Counted from the stretch's first letter, positions 19,760 through 30,496 are shown. The stretch is DNA of 53,524 nt from Opitutia bacterium (GCA_018645475.1 JABGWU010000046.1:1-53524), one strand, 5' to 3'. Notes: generated from the sequence alone by a model not told the origin. Translations and numbers: made by a program.

Positions 19760-19820
19760 TTATAATAATTCAAATTGAAGTATTTTTATTACTTTGGCGA
19801 GAGCCAAGAAAAAAGGTTAT

Positions 19821-21803
19821 TCACCTATTCCCAATCAAGTGTTCTACCACACTGGGGTCAGCTAAGGTGGATACATCCCCAATTTGATCGGTTTCATTGG
19901 TCGCAATTTTCCGAAGAATTCTTCGCATAATTTTACCAGATCTTGTTTTAGGCAAGGCGGGAGCCCAATGAATCTCGTCCGGGGTCGCAATTGGTCCAAT
20001 CACATCGCGCACCTGTTGTTTTAAGCCAGACCTTAACTCTTCGGTATATTCAACACCTAAATTCAGAGTGACAAAAGCATAAATACCCTCACCTTTCACC
20101 TCGTGAGGAAAGCCGACCACTGCTGACTCAGCAACATCATCATGAGCAACCAATGCACTTTCCACTTCAGCAGTGCCCATCCGGTGACCGGAAACATTTA
20201 TAACATCATCTACCCGGCCAGTTATCCAATAATAACCATCCTCATCCCTACGGCATCCATCACCGGTAAAATAAAAGCCTTTATATTGTTGAAAATAGGT
20301 GCTCTCAAAACGCTCATGGTCTGCAAAAATCGTCCGCATTTGTCCTGGCCAAGGCTCTTCAATAGCCAAGACTCCATTGACTCCATTTCCCTTAATTTCA
20401 TCTCCTGACTGAGGGTCCAATAAAATTGGCTTAACCCCAAAGAATGGGAAAGTTGCGGATCCTGGTTTTAATGGAGTAGCCCCAGGTAGTGGAGAAATAA
20501 GAATACCACCAGTTTCTGTCTGCCACCAAGTGTCCACAATCGGACATCTCTCCTTGCCGGCATTTCGATGATACCATCGCCATGCTTCTGGATTGATTGG
20601 TTCGCCAACGCTCCCAAGAATACGCAAACTATCCATTTTGTATTTACTGGGCCATTCTTCTCCTGCGGCTGCAATTGCTCGAATTGCGGTCGGAGCCGTG
20701 TAAAATTGGTTTACTTTCCACTTTTCAATCACCTGCCAATATCGATCAGGATTCGGGTAGGTGGGAATACCTTCAAACATCATTGTGGTCGCTCCATTAG
20801 CCAATGGCCCATAAACAATATAAGAATGCCCTGTTATCCACCCGATATCCGCTGCACAAAAATAAACATCTTCCTCATGATAATCGAAAATATATTTGTG
20901 GGTGGTTGCAGTGTATACCATGTATCCTGCTGTTGTATGTAAAACTCCTTTAGGCTTTCCGGTGGACCCGGAAGTATACAGAATAAAAAGAGGATCCTCT
21001 GCATCCATTTCCTCACAAGGACACTTATCTTTGGCGTCTTCCATTACCTCATCCCACCAAAGATCCCGTCCGTCCGTCATGGAACATTCAATCCCGGACT
21101 CCTCCCCCACTCTGCGGACCACAATACATGTCTCTACATCTTCCTCCATCTGTCTGGACGCACTATCCATTGCTTGGTCAGCATTGGGTTTCATAGGAAT
21201 TGCCTTGGATCCACGGAATGTACCATTGGCAGTAATTAAAGTCTTACAATTCGAATCCACAATTCGATCTGCCAAAGCCTCCGCAGAAAAACCGCCAAAA
21301 ACAACTGAGTGAACGGCACCAATTCGGGCACATGCCAGCATTGCTATGGTGGCTTCCAAAACCATTGGCAAATAAATTGAAACGCGGTCACCTTTTTTTA
21401 CGCCTCGCTCCTTCAAAACATTGGCAAATTTACAAACCTGCTGATGAAGCATTTTAAAACTGATCGTTTTATCCTCCCCCGGTTCATTACCTTCCCAAAT
21501 GATTGCAGTCTTATTCGAGCGAACATCTAGATGGCGATCCACACAATTATAACAAACATTTGTTTTAGCTCCCCCGAACCACTGAACATCAATGGGGGCC
21601 TTATCCATATCATAATTAAAAGATCTGACTTGGTCCCATTTTTTGAACCAGTGAAAATTATGGGCTATTTCTGACCAAAACTCATCGGGTTCCTCAATAC
21701 TTCTTTGATAGTGTTTTAAATATTCATCCATACTTCCAACATGGGCTTTACTCGAAACATTTGCGGGAGGATTAACGAAGTCAACGGGCTTATTTTCACT
21801 CAT
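19821..21803 (-). CDS. acs: acetyl-CoA synthetase (AMP-forming)
   Basis: '[23 protein letters not shown]', '[18 protein letters not shown]', '[39 protein letters not shown]', '[17 protein letters not shown]'. Confidence 0.97.
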   Translation of the reverse strand: MSENKPVDFVNPPANVSSKAHVGSMDEYLKHYQRSIEEPDEFWSEIAHNFHWFKKWDQVRSFNYDMDKAPIDVQWFGGAKTNVCYNCVDRHLDVRSNKTAIIWEGNEPGEDKTISFKMLHQQVCKFANVLKERGVKKGDRVSIYLPMVLEATIAMLACARIGAVHSVVFGGFSAEALADRIVDSNCKTLITANGTFRGSKAIPMKPNADQAMDSASRQMEEDVETCIVVRRVGEESGIECSMTDGRDLWWDEVMEDAKDKCPCEEMDAEDPLFILYTSGSTGKPKGVLHTTAGYMVYTATTHKYIFDYHEEDVYFCAADIGWITGHSYIVYGPLANGATTMMFEGIPTYPNPDRYWQVIEKWKVNQFYTAPTAIRAIAAAGEEWPSKYKMDSLRILGSVGEPINPEAWRWYHRNAGKERCPIVDTWWQTETGGILISPLPGATPLKPGSATFPFFGVKPILLDPQSGDEIKGNGVNGVLAIEEPWPGQMRTIFADHERFESTYFQQYKGFYFTGDGCRRDEDGYYWITGRVDDVINVSGHRMGTAEVESALVAHDDVAESAVVGFPHEVKGEGIYAFVTLNLGVEYTEELRSGLKQQVRDVIGPIATPDEIHWAPALPKTRSGKIMRRILRKIATNETDQIGDVSTLADPSVVEHLIGNR

Positions 21804-21879
21804 ATAATCTAAGGTTTAAGGTTTTTTTAAGTTTTAGGCGATTGCCCATCGCTTGTCGATGAGTTTTAGATAACTATCT

Positions 21880-22938
21880 ATGCTAACCAAAGAATTAGAT
21901 TTCCATTTACCTAAAGAACTCATTGCACAAAAACCATCTGACCGGCGTGATCAATCCCGTCTTCTTGTCTTCAATAGGTTATCCCAAACGATCACCCATC
22001 ACCACTTTCACGAACTACCTAAGATTCTTCCTCCTAACCTTTCCATTTTCCGTAATGATGTTTCTGTTCTAAAAGCACGTATTCCTGGAAAAAGGCCAAG
22101 TGGCGGTGCTGTCGAGTGTCTTCTCTTACGACCTGCATCTTCTCCCGAAAACACATGGCGATGCTTGATAAAACCAGGAGGAAAAACTGTCAAAGCCGGA
22201 AAATTTGCAATCGAAGATGAATATTCTGCAAAAATTATCGAAACCCTTGCATCCGGAGAATACTTGGTTCGTTTTGAACTATCCAAAGACAAAGATCCGA
22301 CTGCCCTTGCTCAAAGGATTGGTTCACTCCCACTTCCACCATATGTCCGGCGACCTGCAGACCAAGAAGATGAAGAACGCTACCAAACCGTCTATGCGAA
22401 CAAGAAAAAATGCTCTGCCGTAGCTGCACCCACAGCCGGCTTACACTTTACACCTGAAATCCTAAAGCGCTTAGAAATGGATGGTCACTCGATTCACGAC
22501 CTAACACTTTCTGTAGGATTGGGAACCTTTCGCCCTATCGAGGCAGAAAAAGTCATAGAGCATCCCATGCACGCAGAAGAATATTTCCTGAGCCCTTCAA
22601 TAAAGTCTGTGCTTAGAGAACCTTCTCTGAAAAGGCTAGCTATAGGTACTACCTGTGTCCGAGCAATAGAGCATTATATGTCCAAAGAAGATTTAAACCT
22701 AAAAAATATCACCCGGGATGAAGCTCAGTTGTTTATCCGTCCACCTTACGCCTTTCAGGGCGTGGACTATTTATTAACTAATTTCCACCTTCCTCGATCC
22801 ACACTACTATGCCTCGTTGCCGCTTTTCTAAAACCTGGGGGCACCGATGGTCTCGGAATACTCAAGAAAATATACTCAGAGGCAATCGCCCAGGACTACC
22901 GATTTTTTTCATATGGTGATGCAATGCTAGTAATTTAA
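21880..22938 (+). CDS. queA: tRNA preQ1(34) S-adenosylmethionine ribosyltransferase-isomerase
   Basis: 'FHLPKELIAQKPSDRRDQSRLLV', 'AAPTAGLHFTPEILKRLE', 'LTLSVGLGTFRPIEAE', 'LLTNFHLPRSTLLCLVAAF'. Confidence 0.95.
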   Translation: MLTKELDFHLPKELIAQKPSDRRDQSRLLVFNRLSQTITHHHFHELPKILPPNLSIFRNDVSVLKARIPGKRPSGGAVECLLLRPASSPENTWRCLIKPGGKTVKAGKFAIEDEYSAKIIETLASGEYLVRFELSKDKDPTALAQRIGSLPLPPYVRRPADQEDEERYQTVYANKKKCSAVAAPTAGLHFTPEILKRLEMDGHSIHDLTLSVGLGTFRPIEAEKVIEHPMHAEEYFLSPSIKSVLREPSLKRLAIGTTCVRAIEHYMSKEDLNLKNITRDEAQLFIRPPYAFQGVDYLLTNFHLPRSTLLCLVAAFLKPGGTDGLGILKKIYSEAIAQDYRFFSYGDAMLVI

Positions 22939-23182
22939 GAAATCGCTCGATAATGATACATCAATTGACATCTCGAGAGAAATCAAACTCATCATAAATT
23001 TGATTTATGCAAATTAACTAACTGCCATAATTCGGTATATTCTAAGAAGCTATCCCTAAGGGAGACCAATGTAAAAAATGAATGTAGCTTGTGGGCATCA
23101 GAATAACACCATACATCCATCGGTCTGAAATAAAAGGCAACAGGGAGGTTGTCTGAAAAAAATCAGATACGAAGATCTATAT

Positions 23183-23971
23183 CTATTGAGCTCTTTCCAA
23201 CGACTTGCTCGACTGATTATAATAAACCTTCTGCGGAAGAGCCTGCACAATAAAATACATCCAAGAAGCATCCTCATTCCTAAACATGTGTGGGTAAATT
23301 TCGGGCCCCGTCCATAACCATTTCTGAGTTGGGCTCCATAACCATAACGAGGATGGAGCATTTGCAGCAGTGTATAACCAACCATGGTGTTGATGGTGAA
23401 TCCAATTATTTCCACCCTCAAAATAATTACCAAACCAACCTGATCTTTTCCAACCTGTTTGTGGAAGTTCGACAGAATCAGAAAGTACATTTTTTGAGAG
23501 ATCGGAAGAATCCGACGCCGGGTCAACTGTAGTGGCACCAACTTTTAAACGTAAAAAAAGAATTGCAGAAAAACCATCTAAATTTGCACTTATCGAAACG
23601 CGGGCATTTTGGGAAATTTTTTCGGCAGTAACAAAGCCGTCTTTAATCACCAACTGAGGACTCGGACTTGTCCAAATTACCTTCGATGGAGATAAGGCGG
23701 TTAATGTTCCATCATCCAGACTTAAAGATGCTTGCAATTTTGTAAATTCGCCGGACAAAAGAGAGTTAGAATTTGTCCTGGCATTTAATTTGATTGGAAC
23801 TGCAAAGTCAGCATAAGGACCAACTTGGTTAGTAACAGTACGGGATGAATCATTTGTGACACCATAAAAAGGAGCACCAAGCACTCCCTCGTGGCTCACT
23901 TTTGCGTGGAGTAACGGGGATAGTGCAATGAGCAAAATGGCTAAAGGGGTAAATATTCGATGTGTATTCAT
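23183..23971 (-). CDS. secreted hypothetical protein with C-terminal Trp-rich module
   Basis: Signal peptide 'MNTHRIFTPLAILLIALSPLLHA'; C-term 'SGWFGNYFEGGNNWIHHQHHGWLYTAANAPSSLWLWSPTQKWLWTGPEIYPHMFRNEDASWMYF', resembling the C-terminus of the 42253..47634 product. Confidence 0.75.
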   Translation of the reverse strand: MNTHRIFTPLAILLIALSPLLHAKVSHEGVLGAPFYGVTNDSSRTVTNQVGPYADFAVPIKLNARTNSNSLLSGEFTKLQASLSLDDGTLTALSPSKVIWTSPSPQLVIKDGFVTAEKISQNARVSISANLDGFSAILFLRLKVGATTVDPASDSSDLSKNVLSDSVELPQTGWKRSGWFGNYFEGGNNWIHHQHHGWLYTAANAPSSLWLWSPTQKWLWTGPEIYPHMFRNEDASWMYFIVQALPQKVYYNQSSKSLERAQ

Positions 23972-24090
23972 AATTTTTTATGTCAAAGTTTATATTTTTT
24001 ATCGTCCGATCAAGTTGGTCAAGGAAAATTATGTCTTATTTCATAAGATTAATCGACAATCCTATATATTCAGATTATAGGTTAATATAA

Positions 24091-24753
24091 ATGAATTTGA
24101 ATTATAAGATAATTCTTCCTTTTGTTGGGTACTTGATTCTAGCAGTAAATCTTGCACTTGCTTCTGTTGAATTTGATCTTCAACCTCTAGGAAATTTAAA
24201 CAAAATTTTGGTAAGCCTTAAAAAAGGCGAACAGTTTGGGTTGGGTCAAGTTCAAGGATCTTTCAGTCGGGTTCAAGGCAAAATAAATTTTGATATAAAA
24301 AGCCCAGCGAAAACTGTTGGAAAGATTATTCTGGATGCCCGAAGTCTAAGATTTGGCTATCACAAAGTGGACGGAGATGCCCATCAACCCCAATGGTTAA
24401 ACTCCGAGAAACAACCAAAAATTTCATTTCAATTAGAAGGACTCAGTGAAGAGAATTGGAAGGGTAATACCTTAGGTGCCAAAGCTTCTGGGACTTTATT
24501 ACTTAAAAATACCACCGCCCCTATTTCTTTTCCCGTGACAATTAAGTATCTTTGTTCAAAGCGAAAGAAATTTGATGGTAAACCTGGAGACTTACTTTAC
24601 TTTCAAGGAAATTTGTCTCTCAGTAGAGGAAATTTTGGCATTAACCCCGGAAATATGCTAGGTATTATTCAGGATCAAATAAATGTGGAAATTTCATTGA
24701 TTGCCTGTTCAAGTGGAAAGCGTCCACTTTTACCCTCACGTCTATTTATCTAA
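24091..24753 (+). CDS. YceI-like secreted/periplasmic protein
   Basis: Signal-like N-terminus; YceI pattern 'SRVQGKINFDIKSPAKTVGKIILDARSLRFGYHKVDGDAHQPQWLNSEKQPKISFQLEGL...ASGTLLLKNTTAPISFPVTIKY'. Confidence 0.8.
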   Translation: MNLNYKIILPFVGYLILAVNLALASVEFDLQPLGNLNKILVSLKKGEQFGLGQVQGSFSRVQGKINFDIKSPAKTVGKIILDARSLRFGYHKVDGDAHQPQWLNSEKQPKISFQLEGLSEENWKGNTLGAKASGTLLLKNTTAPISFPVTIKYLCSKRKKFDGKPGDLLYFQGNLSLSRGNFGINPGNMLGIIQDQINVEISLIACSSGKRPLLPSRLFI

Positions 24754-24761
24754 ACGAGTTT

Positions 24762-25343
24762 CTATTCGGTAGGTTGCCAAGTTAATGCATGGCATAAGGC
24801 TAAGCCCAAAGCATCCGACTGATCGAAAGGCAACGGATTTGGCAATCGTAGCATTTGCGATAATGTTTGAGACATTTGCTCCTTACTTGCCCTCCCAAAA
24901 CCAACCACTGCTTGCTTGACCCGAAGGGGTGCATATTCAAAAACCGGAACTTCGCCGATTGCTGATGCAGAAAGTGCAGCACCTCGTGCCGCTCCCATTA
25001 TTTGAGCAGTCTTGAAATTCTGGACATATATCGTGGCTTCACACGACACATGACGAGGCTTCCATAAATCAATTAAATGAGCAACCGCCTGATGAATCAG
25101 ACCAAGACAGGCGATCGAATCAATCTTTGTTTTTAAAGTAAGTGTTTCCGAATGCAAAAGCTTGCGAGAATTTCCTTCACATTCCAAAATTGCCAAGCCC
25201 GTACCTCTCAAACTTGGGTCAATCCCAAGAATCTTCCCCCTGTATGGGCTTTTAAGCAATAGGGACTTTGGGTCAATTTTAGTTGATTTACTTGACCTAC
25301 CCGCCAAATGCTCGGCCCATAATTTCCTAGAATTTTTTGCCAT
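24762..25343 (-). CDS. ruvC: crossover junction endodeoxyribonuclease RuvC
   Basis: 'GKILGIDPSLRGTGLAILE', 'CEATIYVQNFKTAQIMGAARGAALSA', 'DQSDALGLALCHAL'. ATG at 25343 (MAKNSRKLW) preferred over the ORF-track start at 25397. Confidence 0.92.
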   Translation of the reverse strand: MAKNSRKLWAEHLAGRSSKSTKIDPKSLLLKSPYRGKILGIDPSLRGTGLAILECEGNSRKLLHSETLTLKTKIDSIACLGLIHQAVAHLIDLWKPRHVSCEATIYVQNFKTAQIMGAARGAALSASAIGEVPVFEYAPLRVKQAVVGFGRASKEQMSQTLSQMLRLPNPLPFDQSDALGLALCHALTWQPTE

Positions 25344-25354
25344 AAATATAAGTT

Positions 25355-26155
25355 TTAAAAAAGCATTCGTATTCCAGCAAGCACGATGAAAAACCAAACT
25401 AAACGCTCAAATAAATTTTGGTTAATATATTTTACGATCATGGGAGCAATTGCAGCTCCAATCATGGCAGGAATAAACATCCACCAACTAACAGACATTG
25501 ATTCCAATGTAATAATTTCAAGATCAACCATGAACGGAATTTTAATCACATTTACAATAAGGAAAAGCCAAGCAGAAGTTCCAATAAAAGCGTATTTGGG
25601 AAGACCCATCGCTAAAAGATATAATTGAGCAATTGGACCTGCTGCATTGGCCAACATGGTTGCCACTCCTCCAAGTAAACCAAAGAAAAGTCCCAAAACA
25701 ATGGACCCTTTTGGCATAAGCCCTTTCTCCGTTGGCTTGGCTTTGCTTACTTTCTTTCGGAATTTAACCACAAAATGTAATACGGTCATACTTAACAGAA
25801 TTCCACCAATTACATACTTTAATTGACGGACTTGCACATCTCCTTTCTGAAAGTAGTCGAAAGCCCACCAGCCAAGAATAGTTCCAATAATAAAACACGG
25901 GAGCAAACGAATGATAAATTTCCAATCAGTATGCTTTCGGTAAACCAAGGTAGCCGTGAGATCAGCTGAAATGAGTACTGGTAAAAGTAGTCCAACTGAA
26001 AGAGGTACCCCAACCGGACCTAATGCATCCTCCAAAACCAGGGCGTAAATAGCTACAGTCAAATTACCAGCACCAGGCAAACCACCCTTACTCATTCCCA
26101 TAATAAGTGCACCCATTGCCAAAAGAGACCAATGTGCTGGAGTTAAAAGTTCCAT
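25355..26155 (-). CDS. TauE/SafE-family membrane transporter (sulfite exporter-like)
   Basis: Multi-TM; 'GMSKGGLPGAGNLTVAIYALVLEDALGPVGVPLSVGLLLPVLISADL', 'GLLGGVATMLANAAGPIAQLYLLAMGLPK'. Confidence 0.85.
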   Translation of the reverse strand: MELLTPAHWSLLAMGALIMGMSKGGLPGAGNLTVAIYALVLEDALGPVGVPLSVGLLLPVLISADLTATLVYRKHTDWKFIIRLLPCFIIGTILGWWAFDYFQKGDVQVRQLKYVIGGILLSMTVLHFVVKFRKKVSKAKPTEKGLMPKGSIVLGLFFGLLGGVATMLANAAGPIAQLYLLAMGLPKYAFIGTSAWLFLIVNVIKIPFMVDLEIITLESMSVSWWMFIPAMIGAAIAPMIVKYINQNLFERLVWFFIVLAGIRMLF

Positions 26156-26214
26156 TTAAATAATTATGTTCAGTGATTTATGGAGAGTGAGGAAAAAAAA
26201 AAGCAAATAAAAAA

Positions 26215-27294
26215 TTATATTTTAGAAAACACACCAGAGGTAACATTAAAGGATTTCCATTGATATTTCTCGATCTCGGTTGGATAAGTTGTTCCGGAAG
26301 CGAATACTTGAGCCTCTTTGGGAAGGAGTTTTTTAAAATTGGCCTTTCGGGATTCGTCCAGTTCTCCAAGTACATCATCAATGAGTAGAAGAGGAATTCG
26401 ATTTCGAGCATTTTTTAAATACTCGAATTCCGCAAATCGTAGTCCCAAGACAAGCCCTCTCTGCTGTCCTTCCGAAGAAAATGTTTTTGCATCGCGCTGA
26501 TCAAGATGAAATTCAAAGTCATCCCGATGAGGACCGCGACGAGTTGTGCCAAATTGTCGATCTCTCATTCGTTCCTGTATTAAGCGTTTCGAAAAATCTT
26601 CTTCGCTTGAAAGTTCAAGATCGGGTCGGAATCGTAACTTAGCTTCCTCCATTCCACCAGAAAGAGTTTGATAATAAGATGACAGAAAGCTGGATATAAT
26701 AGGCAATGCATCAACTCTAAGTTGATAAACACGAAATGCACTTGGAATTAAACTCTGCTCAAAAGCATCTAGTTCCGGGTCAGCTCCCTCATTCTTCAAT
26801 AAAGCATTCCTCTCTCGCAAGGCACGATGAAATTTTCTTAACGCTGCGAAATATTCAGGGGAAGAAGAAGAAAGGAGTAAATCGAGCCATTTACGACGCT
26901 CTGCTGGTCCGTCCCGAACTAATCGAAAATCTCTAGAAGAAAAAACTACCGAGGGAAACTCACCCAAGTAGTCTGAAAACCGTCTAACTTTTTCACCATC
27001 AACCTCCAATTGCTTATCTCCCTTGTCATGAAATTGTAAAAGTGAGTCGTGGATGTCTCCCTGCTCATCCTTAAACTTAAAAAATAATCTACTTTGCGTT
27101 GTGCCAGCACGTACTAATCCGTCCATCCCCGATTTACGGAAAGAACGCAATGAGGATGAAAGAGCAATAGCTTCTAATAAATTAGTTTTTCCCTGTCCGT
27201 TTTCACCAACAAAAAAAATATGCTGGGCATCAAAAGATAAATTCGCTTTTTCGATATTCCGAAAATTTTCTAAGTTTATGGCAAGAAGTCGCAC
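26215..27294 (-). CDS. recF: DNA replication/repair protein RecF (GTG start)
   Basis: 'LLAINLENFRNIEKANLSF', Walker A 'GENGQGKTNLLEAIALSSSLRSFR', 'FGTTRRGPHRDDFEF', 'SEGQQRGLVLGLRFAEFEYL', 'LLLIDDVLGELDESRKANF'. Confidence 0.95.
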   Translation of the reverse strand: MRLLAINLENFRNIEKANLSFDAQHIFFVGENGQGKTNLLEAIALSSSLRSFRKSGMDGLVRAGTTQSRLFFKFKDEQGDIHDSLLQFHDKGDKQLEVDGEKVRRFSDYLGEFPSVVFSSRDFRLVRDGPAERRKWLDLLLSSSSPEYFAALRKFHRALRERNALLKNEGADPELDAFEQSLIPSAFRVYQLRVDALPIISSFLSSYYQTLSGGMEEAKLRFRPDLELSSEEDFSKRLIQERMRDRQFGTTRRGPHRDDFEFHLDQRDAKTFSSEGQQRGLVLGLRFAEFEYLKNARNRIPLLLIDDVLGELDESRKANFKKLLPKEAQVFASGTTYPTEIEKYQWKSFNVTSGVFSKI

Positions 27295-27302
27295 TTTTTA
27301 TT

Positions 27303-28445
27303 TCAAATTGAAATTACGGATGATCTAGAAGACTCTGAACAAAGTTCTTCGTAAGTTCGCCCAAAAGCTTGGGCCAAATTGGACCAATCTGATTCTGTTT
27401 GGTCAAAATATGAACTTACCCGTATTAATCTACGAGATTCACTTCCGGATAAGCCCATTGCCGAAGCAATTAATGAGTACTCACTTTTATTAGTTGAACA
27501 GGCAGAACCCGTGGAAACAGAATAGCCTATTTTATCTAACTTCCCAACCCAGCTCAAATTCTCATATTTAGGTACAACAAAGAGTGAGGTATTCCATAGC
27601 CTTGGGACTTCCTCGCCTAATATTCCTACATTAGGTACTATGTTTTTTAAATCTCTCTCAAATTGATTTCTCCATAAATATCGATCACCCAAAAGAGCTA
27701 ACTTTAATGTTATTTCCTCCCAGGCGGTTAGCATTGAAATAACGCCGGGAAGATTTTCCGTTCCGCCTCTTAAGCTCCCCTCCTGTCCGCCCCCCATTTG
27801 CATTTGAATAGGATGCTTACTGACCAACCAGCCTACACCTTTAGGACCTGCAAATTTATGTGCACTTGCGGAAAAAGATGAACAAAGGGAAAAATTATTT
27901 AAAGCTAATTTGCCGATCCACTGAGTTGCATCACAATGAAAATGAATACCTTGTAATGAGCAAATACGGGCCATTTCCTGCCAAGGTAGCAAAATACCAC
28001 TTTCATTGTTTGCCGCCATTAGTGAAACAAGGCAAATGTCTTCTTGTTTCAGTAATTTCTCTACCCCATCCAAATCAATTATACCAGAATGATCCGAGGG
28101 CATGAAATGAACTCTATCTTGAAACCAATATTTTGCGGACTCAACAACGCTCGAATGCTCAAAGGGAGAGAGTAAACATTGACCTGTCGAATTTAAAGTT
28201 TTTCCAAAATGTGCAAATACTGCATTGTTAGACTCGGTTGCTCCAGAAGTAAAAATTATTTCTTCTTTTTTTATTCCAAAGGAATTCGCAAGATCAAATC
28301 GAGCTCTTTCTAAAAGAGTTCGAGCACGAGCACTAGAGCGATAGGGAGACGATGGATTTTGCCAATTTTGCTCTAAAGCTAAGCTATAAGATGCCAAAGC
28401 ATTTTGCCCCAAAGGGGTGGTGGCGTTGTTATCAAAATAGACCAT
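27303..28445 (-). CDS. cysteine desulfurase (NifS/IscS-like, class V aminotransferase)
   Basis: 'VYFDNNATTPLG', 'FTSGATESNNAVF', 'HFHCDATQWIGKLAL', 'SASAHKFAGPKGVGWLV', 'SVSTGSACSTNKSEYS'. ATG at 28445. Confidence 0.9.
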   Translation of the reverse strand: MVYFDNNATTPLGQNALASYSLALEQNWQNPSSPYRSSARARTLLERARFDLANSFGIKKEEIIFTSGATESNNAVFAHFGKTLNSTGQCLLSPFEHSSVVESAKYWFQDRVHFMPSDHSGIIDLDGVEKLLKQEDICLVSLMAANNESGILLPWQEMARICSLQGIHFHCDATQWIGKLALNNFSLCSSFSASAHKFAGPKGVGWLVSKHPIQMQMGGGQEGSLRGGTENLPGVISMLTAWEEITLKLALLGDRYLWRNQFERDLKNIVPNVGILGEEVPRLWNTSLFVVPKYENLSWVGKLDKIGYSVSTGSACSTNKSEYSLIASAMGLSGSESRRLIRVSSYFDQTESDWSNLAQAFGRTYEELCSESSRSSVISI

Positions 28446-28460
28446 CAAAGTGGCCCAGTT

Positions 28461-29201
28461 TCAAGGAACCGGTGGAATAATTAATTTTTGCCCGAGCTTT
28501 AAACTATTCTTGCTCCGCAAGGTGGCACGGTTGGCATTAAATATTAAATTAATCTTAGAAGAGTCACCATAAAACTTTCGACTTATTGCATAGAGACTGT
28601 CTCCTTGCTGAACAACATAAGTTTGGGAGCGGATTAATGGTTTCGGCTGAATTTCAAGAGGAATCGTTACGGTTGGGCTGACTTTTTGAGAAACTGAGTT
28701 GGGGCTGACCGAAGATCCGGGTGCAAGAGGCAAACCTTGCCTCGCACGAAGATCAGCGACCTCTCTTTTCAATAACTCGTTTTCTTCTTTTAAGGCCAAA
28801 GAATCAAGGTAGTCCGAATAGGGTTCACCCGGTAAATCACGAATTATCTCGCGCTCAGCAGTTGTAATTAATTGTTTTACATTAGGAGCTTCCCTTGAAT
28901 CATTTTCCAAGAAGAGGAATCTTCTAAAGTGATAAATAGCCGCGACTGGATCCTTCCTTGATTTTAAAGTTAGAAAGAGTCTCCCCACCTCTAAATGAGA
29001 CTTGGGGGCATTCATAGTTCGACGAGTAACAGAGAGAAATTCGCCCAAGGCTTCCTCCTCCTTCCCCACTTTGAGGTATGATCGTCCTCGCTGAAAGGCC
29101 GCATCCTCCTCTTCCGCAACAACCGGGCCACTTTGACTACAAGAACCAAGAGTAAAATTAAGCCAAACAGCGATTGATAAAATAAAATATCCTTTTTTCA
29201 T
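28461..29201 (-). CDS. LysM-domain lipoprotein
   Basis: Lipobox-like 'FTLGSCSQ', TPR-like middle, C-terminal LysM 'TYVVQQGDSLYAISRKFYGDSSKINLIFNANRATLRSKNSLKLGQKLIIPP'. Confidence 0.88.
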   Translation of the reverse strand: MKKGYFILSIAVWLNFTLGSCSQSGPVVAEEEDAAFQRGRSYLKVGKEEEALGEFLSVTRRTMNAPKSHLEVGRLFLTLKSRKDPVAAIYHFRRFLFLENDSREAPNVKQLITTAEREIIRDLPGEPYSDYLDSLALKEENELLKREVADLRARQGLPLAPGSSVSPNSVSQKVSPTVTIPLEIQPKPLIRSQTYVVQQGDSLYAISRKFYGDSSKINLIFNANRATLRSKNSLKLGQKLIIPPVP

Positions 29202-29621
29202 TTATTCTCCAATGTAACTCAAAACCAAGTTCCGATTTTGAAAAGAATTTCGATGTTCCCATAAAAAGAGCCCCTGCCAAGTACCTAATTGTAAACGACC
29301 ATTTGAAAATGGAATGTTCTCACTTGTACGAGTGAGAGCCATTTTAATATGAGATGGCATGTCATCTGCGCCTTCCAAAGTATGAGTAAAATGAGGGTAA
29401 TTCTCGGGCACTAGATCTTCCATAAACCGCTCCAAGTCAAGTCTGGCGGTGGGATCGGCATTTTCCATCAGAACGAGGCTACAGCTGGTGTGACGAATAA
29501 AAATTGATGCAATACCGTCTGCAAGTTTTGATTCATGTAAACCGTGCTCTACAGCCTCAGTTATTTCATAAATCCCCTTTCCCCTTGTTTTGTAATTCCA
29601 ATCTTTTTTATGAAGTGCCAT
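29202..29621 (-). CDS. YjbQ family protein (UPF0047, secondary thiamine-phosphate synthase)
   Basis: 'ADGIASIFIRHTSCSLVLMENADPTARLDLERFMEDLVPEN...HTLEGADDMPSHIKMALTRTSENIPFSNGRLQLGTWQGLFLWEHR'. Confidence 0.92.
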   Translation of the reverse strand: MALHKKDWNYKTRGKGIYEITEAVEHGLHESKLADGIASIFIRHTSCSLVLMENADPTARLDLERFMEDLVPENYPHFTHTLEGADDMPSHIKMALTRTSENIPFSNGRLQLGTWQGLFLWEHRNSFQNRNLVLSYIGE

Positions 29622-29772
29622 GTGAGAAAATCGTAAAAATCATTATTAAAAGGAAAAGATGTTTTGGCAAGGGTCGAGAAGGAATAATTCGAAAATGCTT
29701 TTCAACCTTTTTTTACCTGCAAAAAGATTTTAAATATAAATGTGGTATCAACCTCTAAGAGCATTCATAGAA

Positions 29773-30387
29773 TTAACATCTTAGTTCCGTTTCTGAGTTT
29801 AACCATCCTTGTAGAGAATTTACTAAGTTCATAACTAAATCTTTATTCGGTTCCTGAACTGCCAATTTCGTATTTAACCTAAAAATTGCCTCTGCTTTTT
29901 CTTTATGGTCTAAGTTTATCAACCAATCCTGTTTCACCGGTAGACCCTCCAATCGACCAAATTGAAAAAGAGTTTTAAACAAAACGCACGGCGGATCGAA
30001 GCCATCATGCAGTGCACTGAGTGATCGTAATAGAAGTTGACCAAAGGGAATTGTATCCTGCAAGTGAGAACCGTTGTCTAAATATAAACGAGCAATAGTT
30101 GACGCTATATGAAAACGGGAATGGTCATGTGCCAGTCCAGGTCTTTTTTGAATAATTTGAAAATTCTTAACAAAAGGAAGTCCGGTTCCATCCTTCGATA
30201 CATTGGCAACGAATTCGACATCGTCAAAAAGGTCCGGCGGTGGAAGTGAGCCGAATTTTTTACTCATTCGAAACAAAATAACCTGAAGTCCTTTTTGCCC
30301 AGAGAAAAAAAATATACGTAAATGCGATTCACCCGCTTCAACTCGATTAATAATGGTCCCCTCTAGACATTGAACAGGTGTAGGCAT
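29773..30387 (-). CDS. divergent RecO-like DNA repair protein (tentative)
   Basis: N-terminal OB-like 'CLEGTIINRVEAGESHLRIFFFSGQKGLQVILFRMSKK', helical C-terminal 'LLLRSLSALHDGFDPPCVLFKTLFQFGRLEGLPV', a RecO-like layout, but no Cys4 zinc motif seen. Confidence 0.5.
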   Translation of the reverse strand: MPTPVQCLEGTIINRVEAGESHLRIFFFSGQKGLQVILFRMSKKFGSLPPPDLFDDVEFVANVSKDGTGLPFVKNFQIIQKRPGLAHDHSRFHIASTIARLYLDNGSHLQDTIPFGQLLLRSLSALHDGFDPPCVLFKTLFQFGRLEGLPVKQDWLINLDHKEKAEAIFRLNTKLAVQEPNKDLVMNLVNSLQGWLNSETELRC

Positions 30388-30496
30388 TAAAATTAATCTA
30401 AAGATAAGGAACTGATACTATTTGTAGCACTATTTGAGGTAGGCATAGAACTTTTTTTCATCCGAAGATAAGGTCTTGGGATTCAACTTTTACTTA

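Noticed and set aside
20142-21312. Cluster of plus-strand ORFs antisense to acs
   Set aside because: They are explained as shadows of a highly conserved acetyl-CoA synthetase; overlapping in several frames with no domain signal.
23098-23541. 147-aa minus-strand ORF overlapping the secreted Trp-rich protein
   Set aside because: It is in another frame of the same strand over the 23183..23971 gene, with low-complexity, non-protein-like composition; the 262-aa frame has a signal peptide and a recognisable module.
25344-25397. N-terminal extension of ruvC in the ORF track
   Set aside because: It overlaps the upstream TauE/SafE gene end; the internal ATG at 25343 is a better start.
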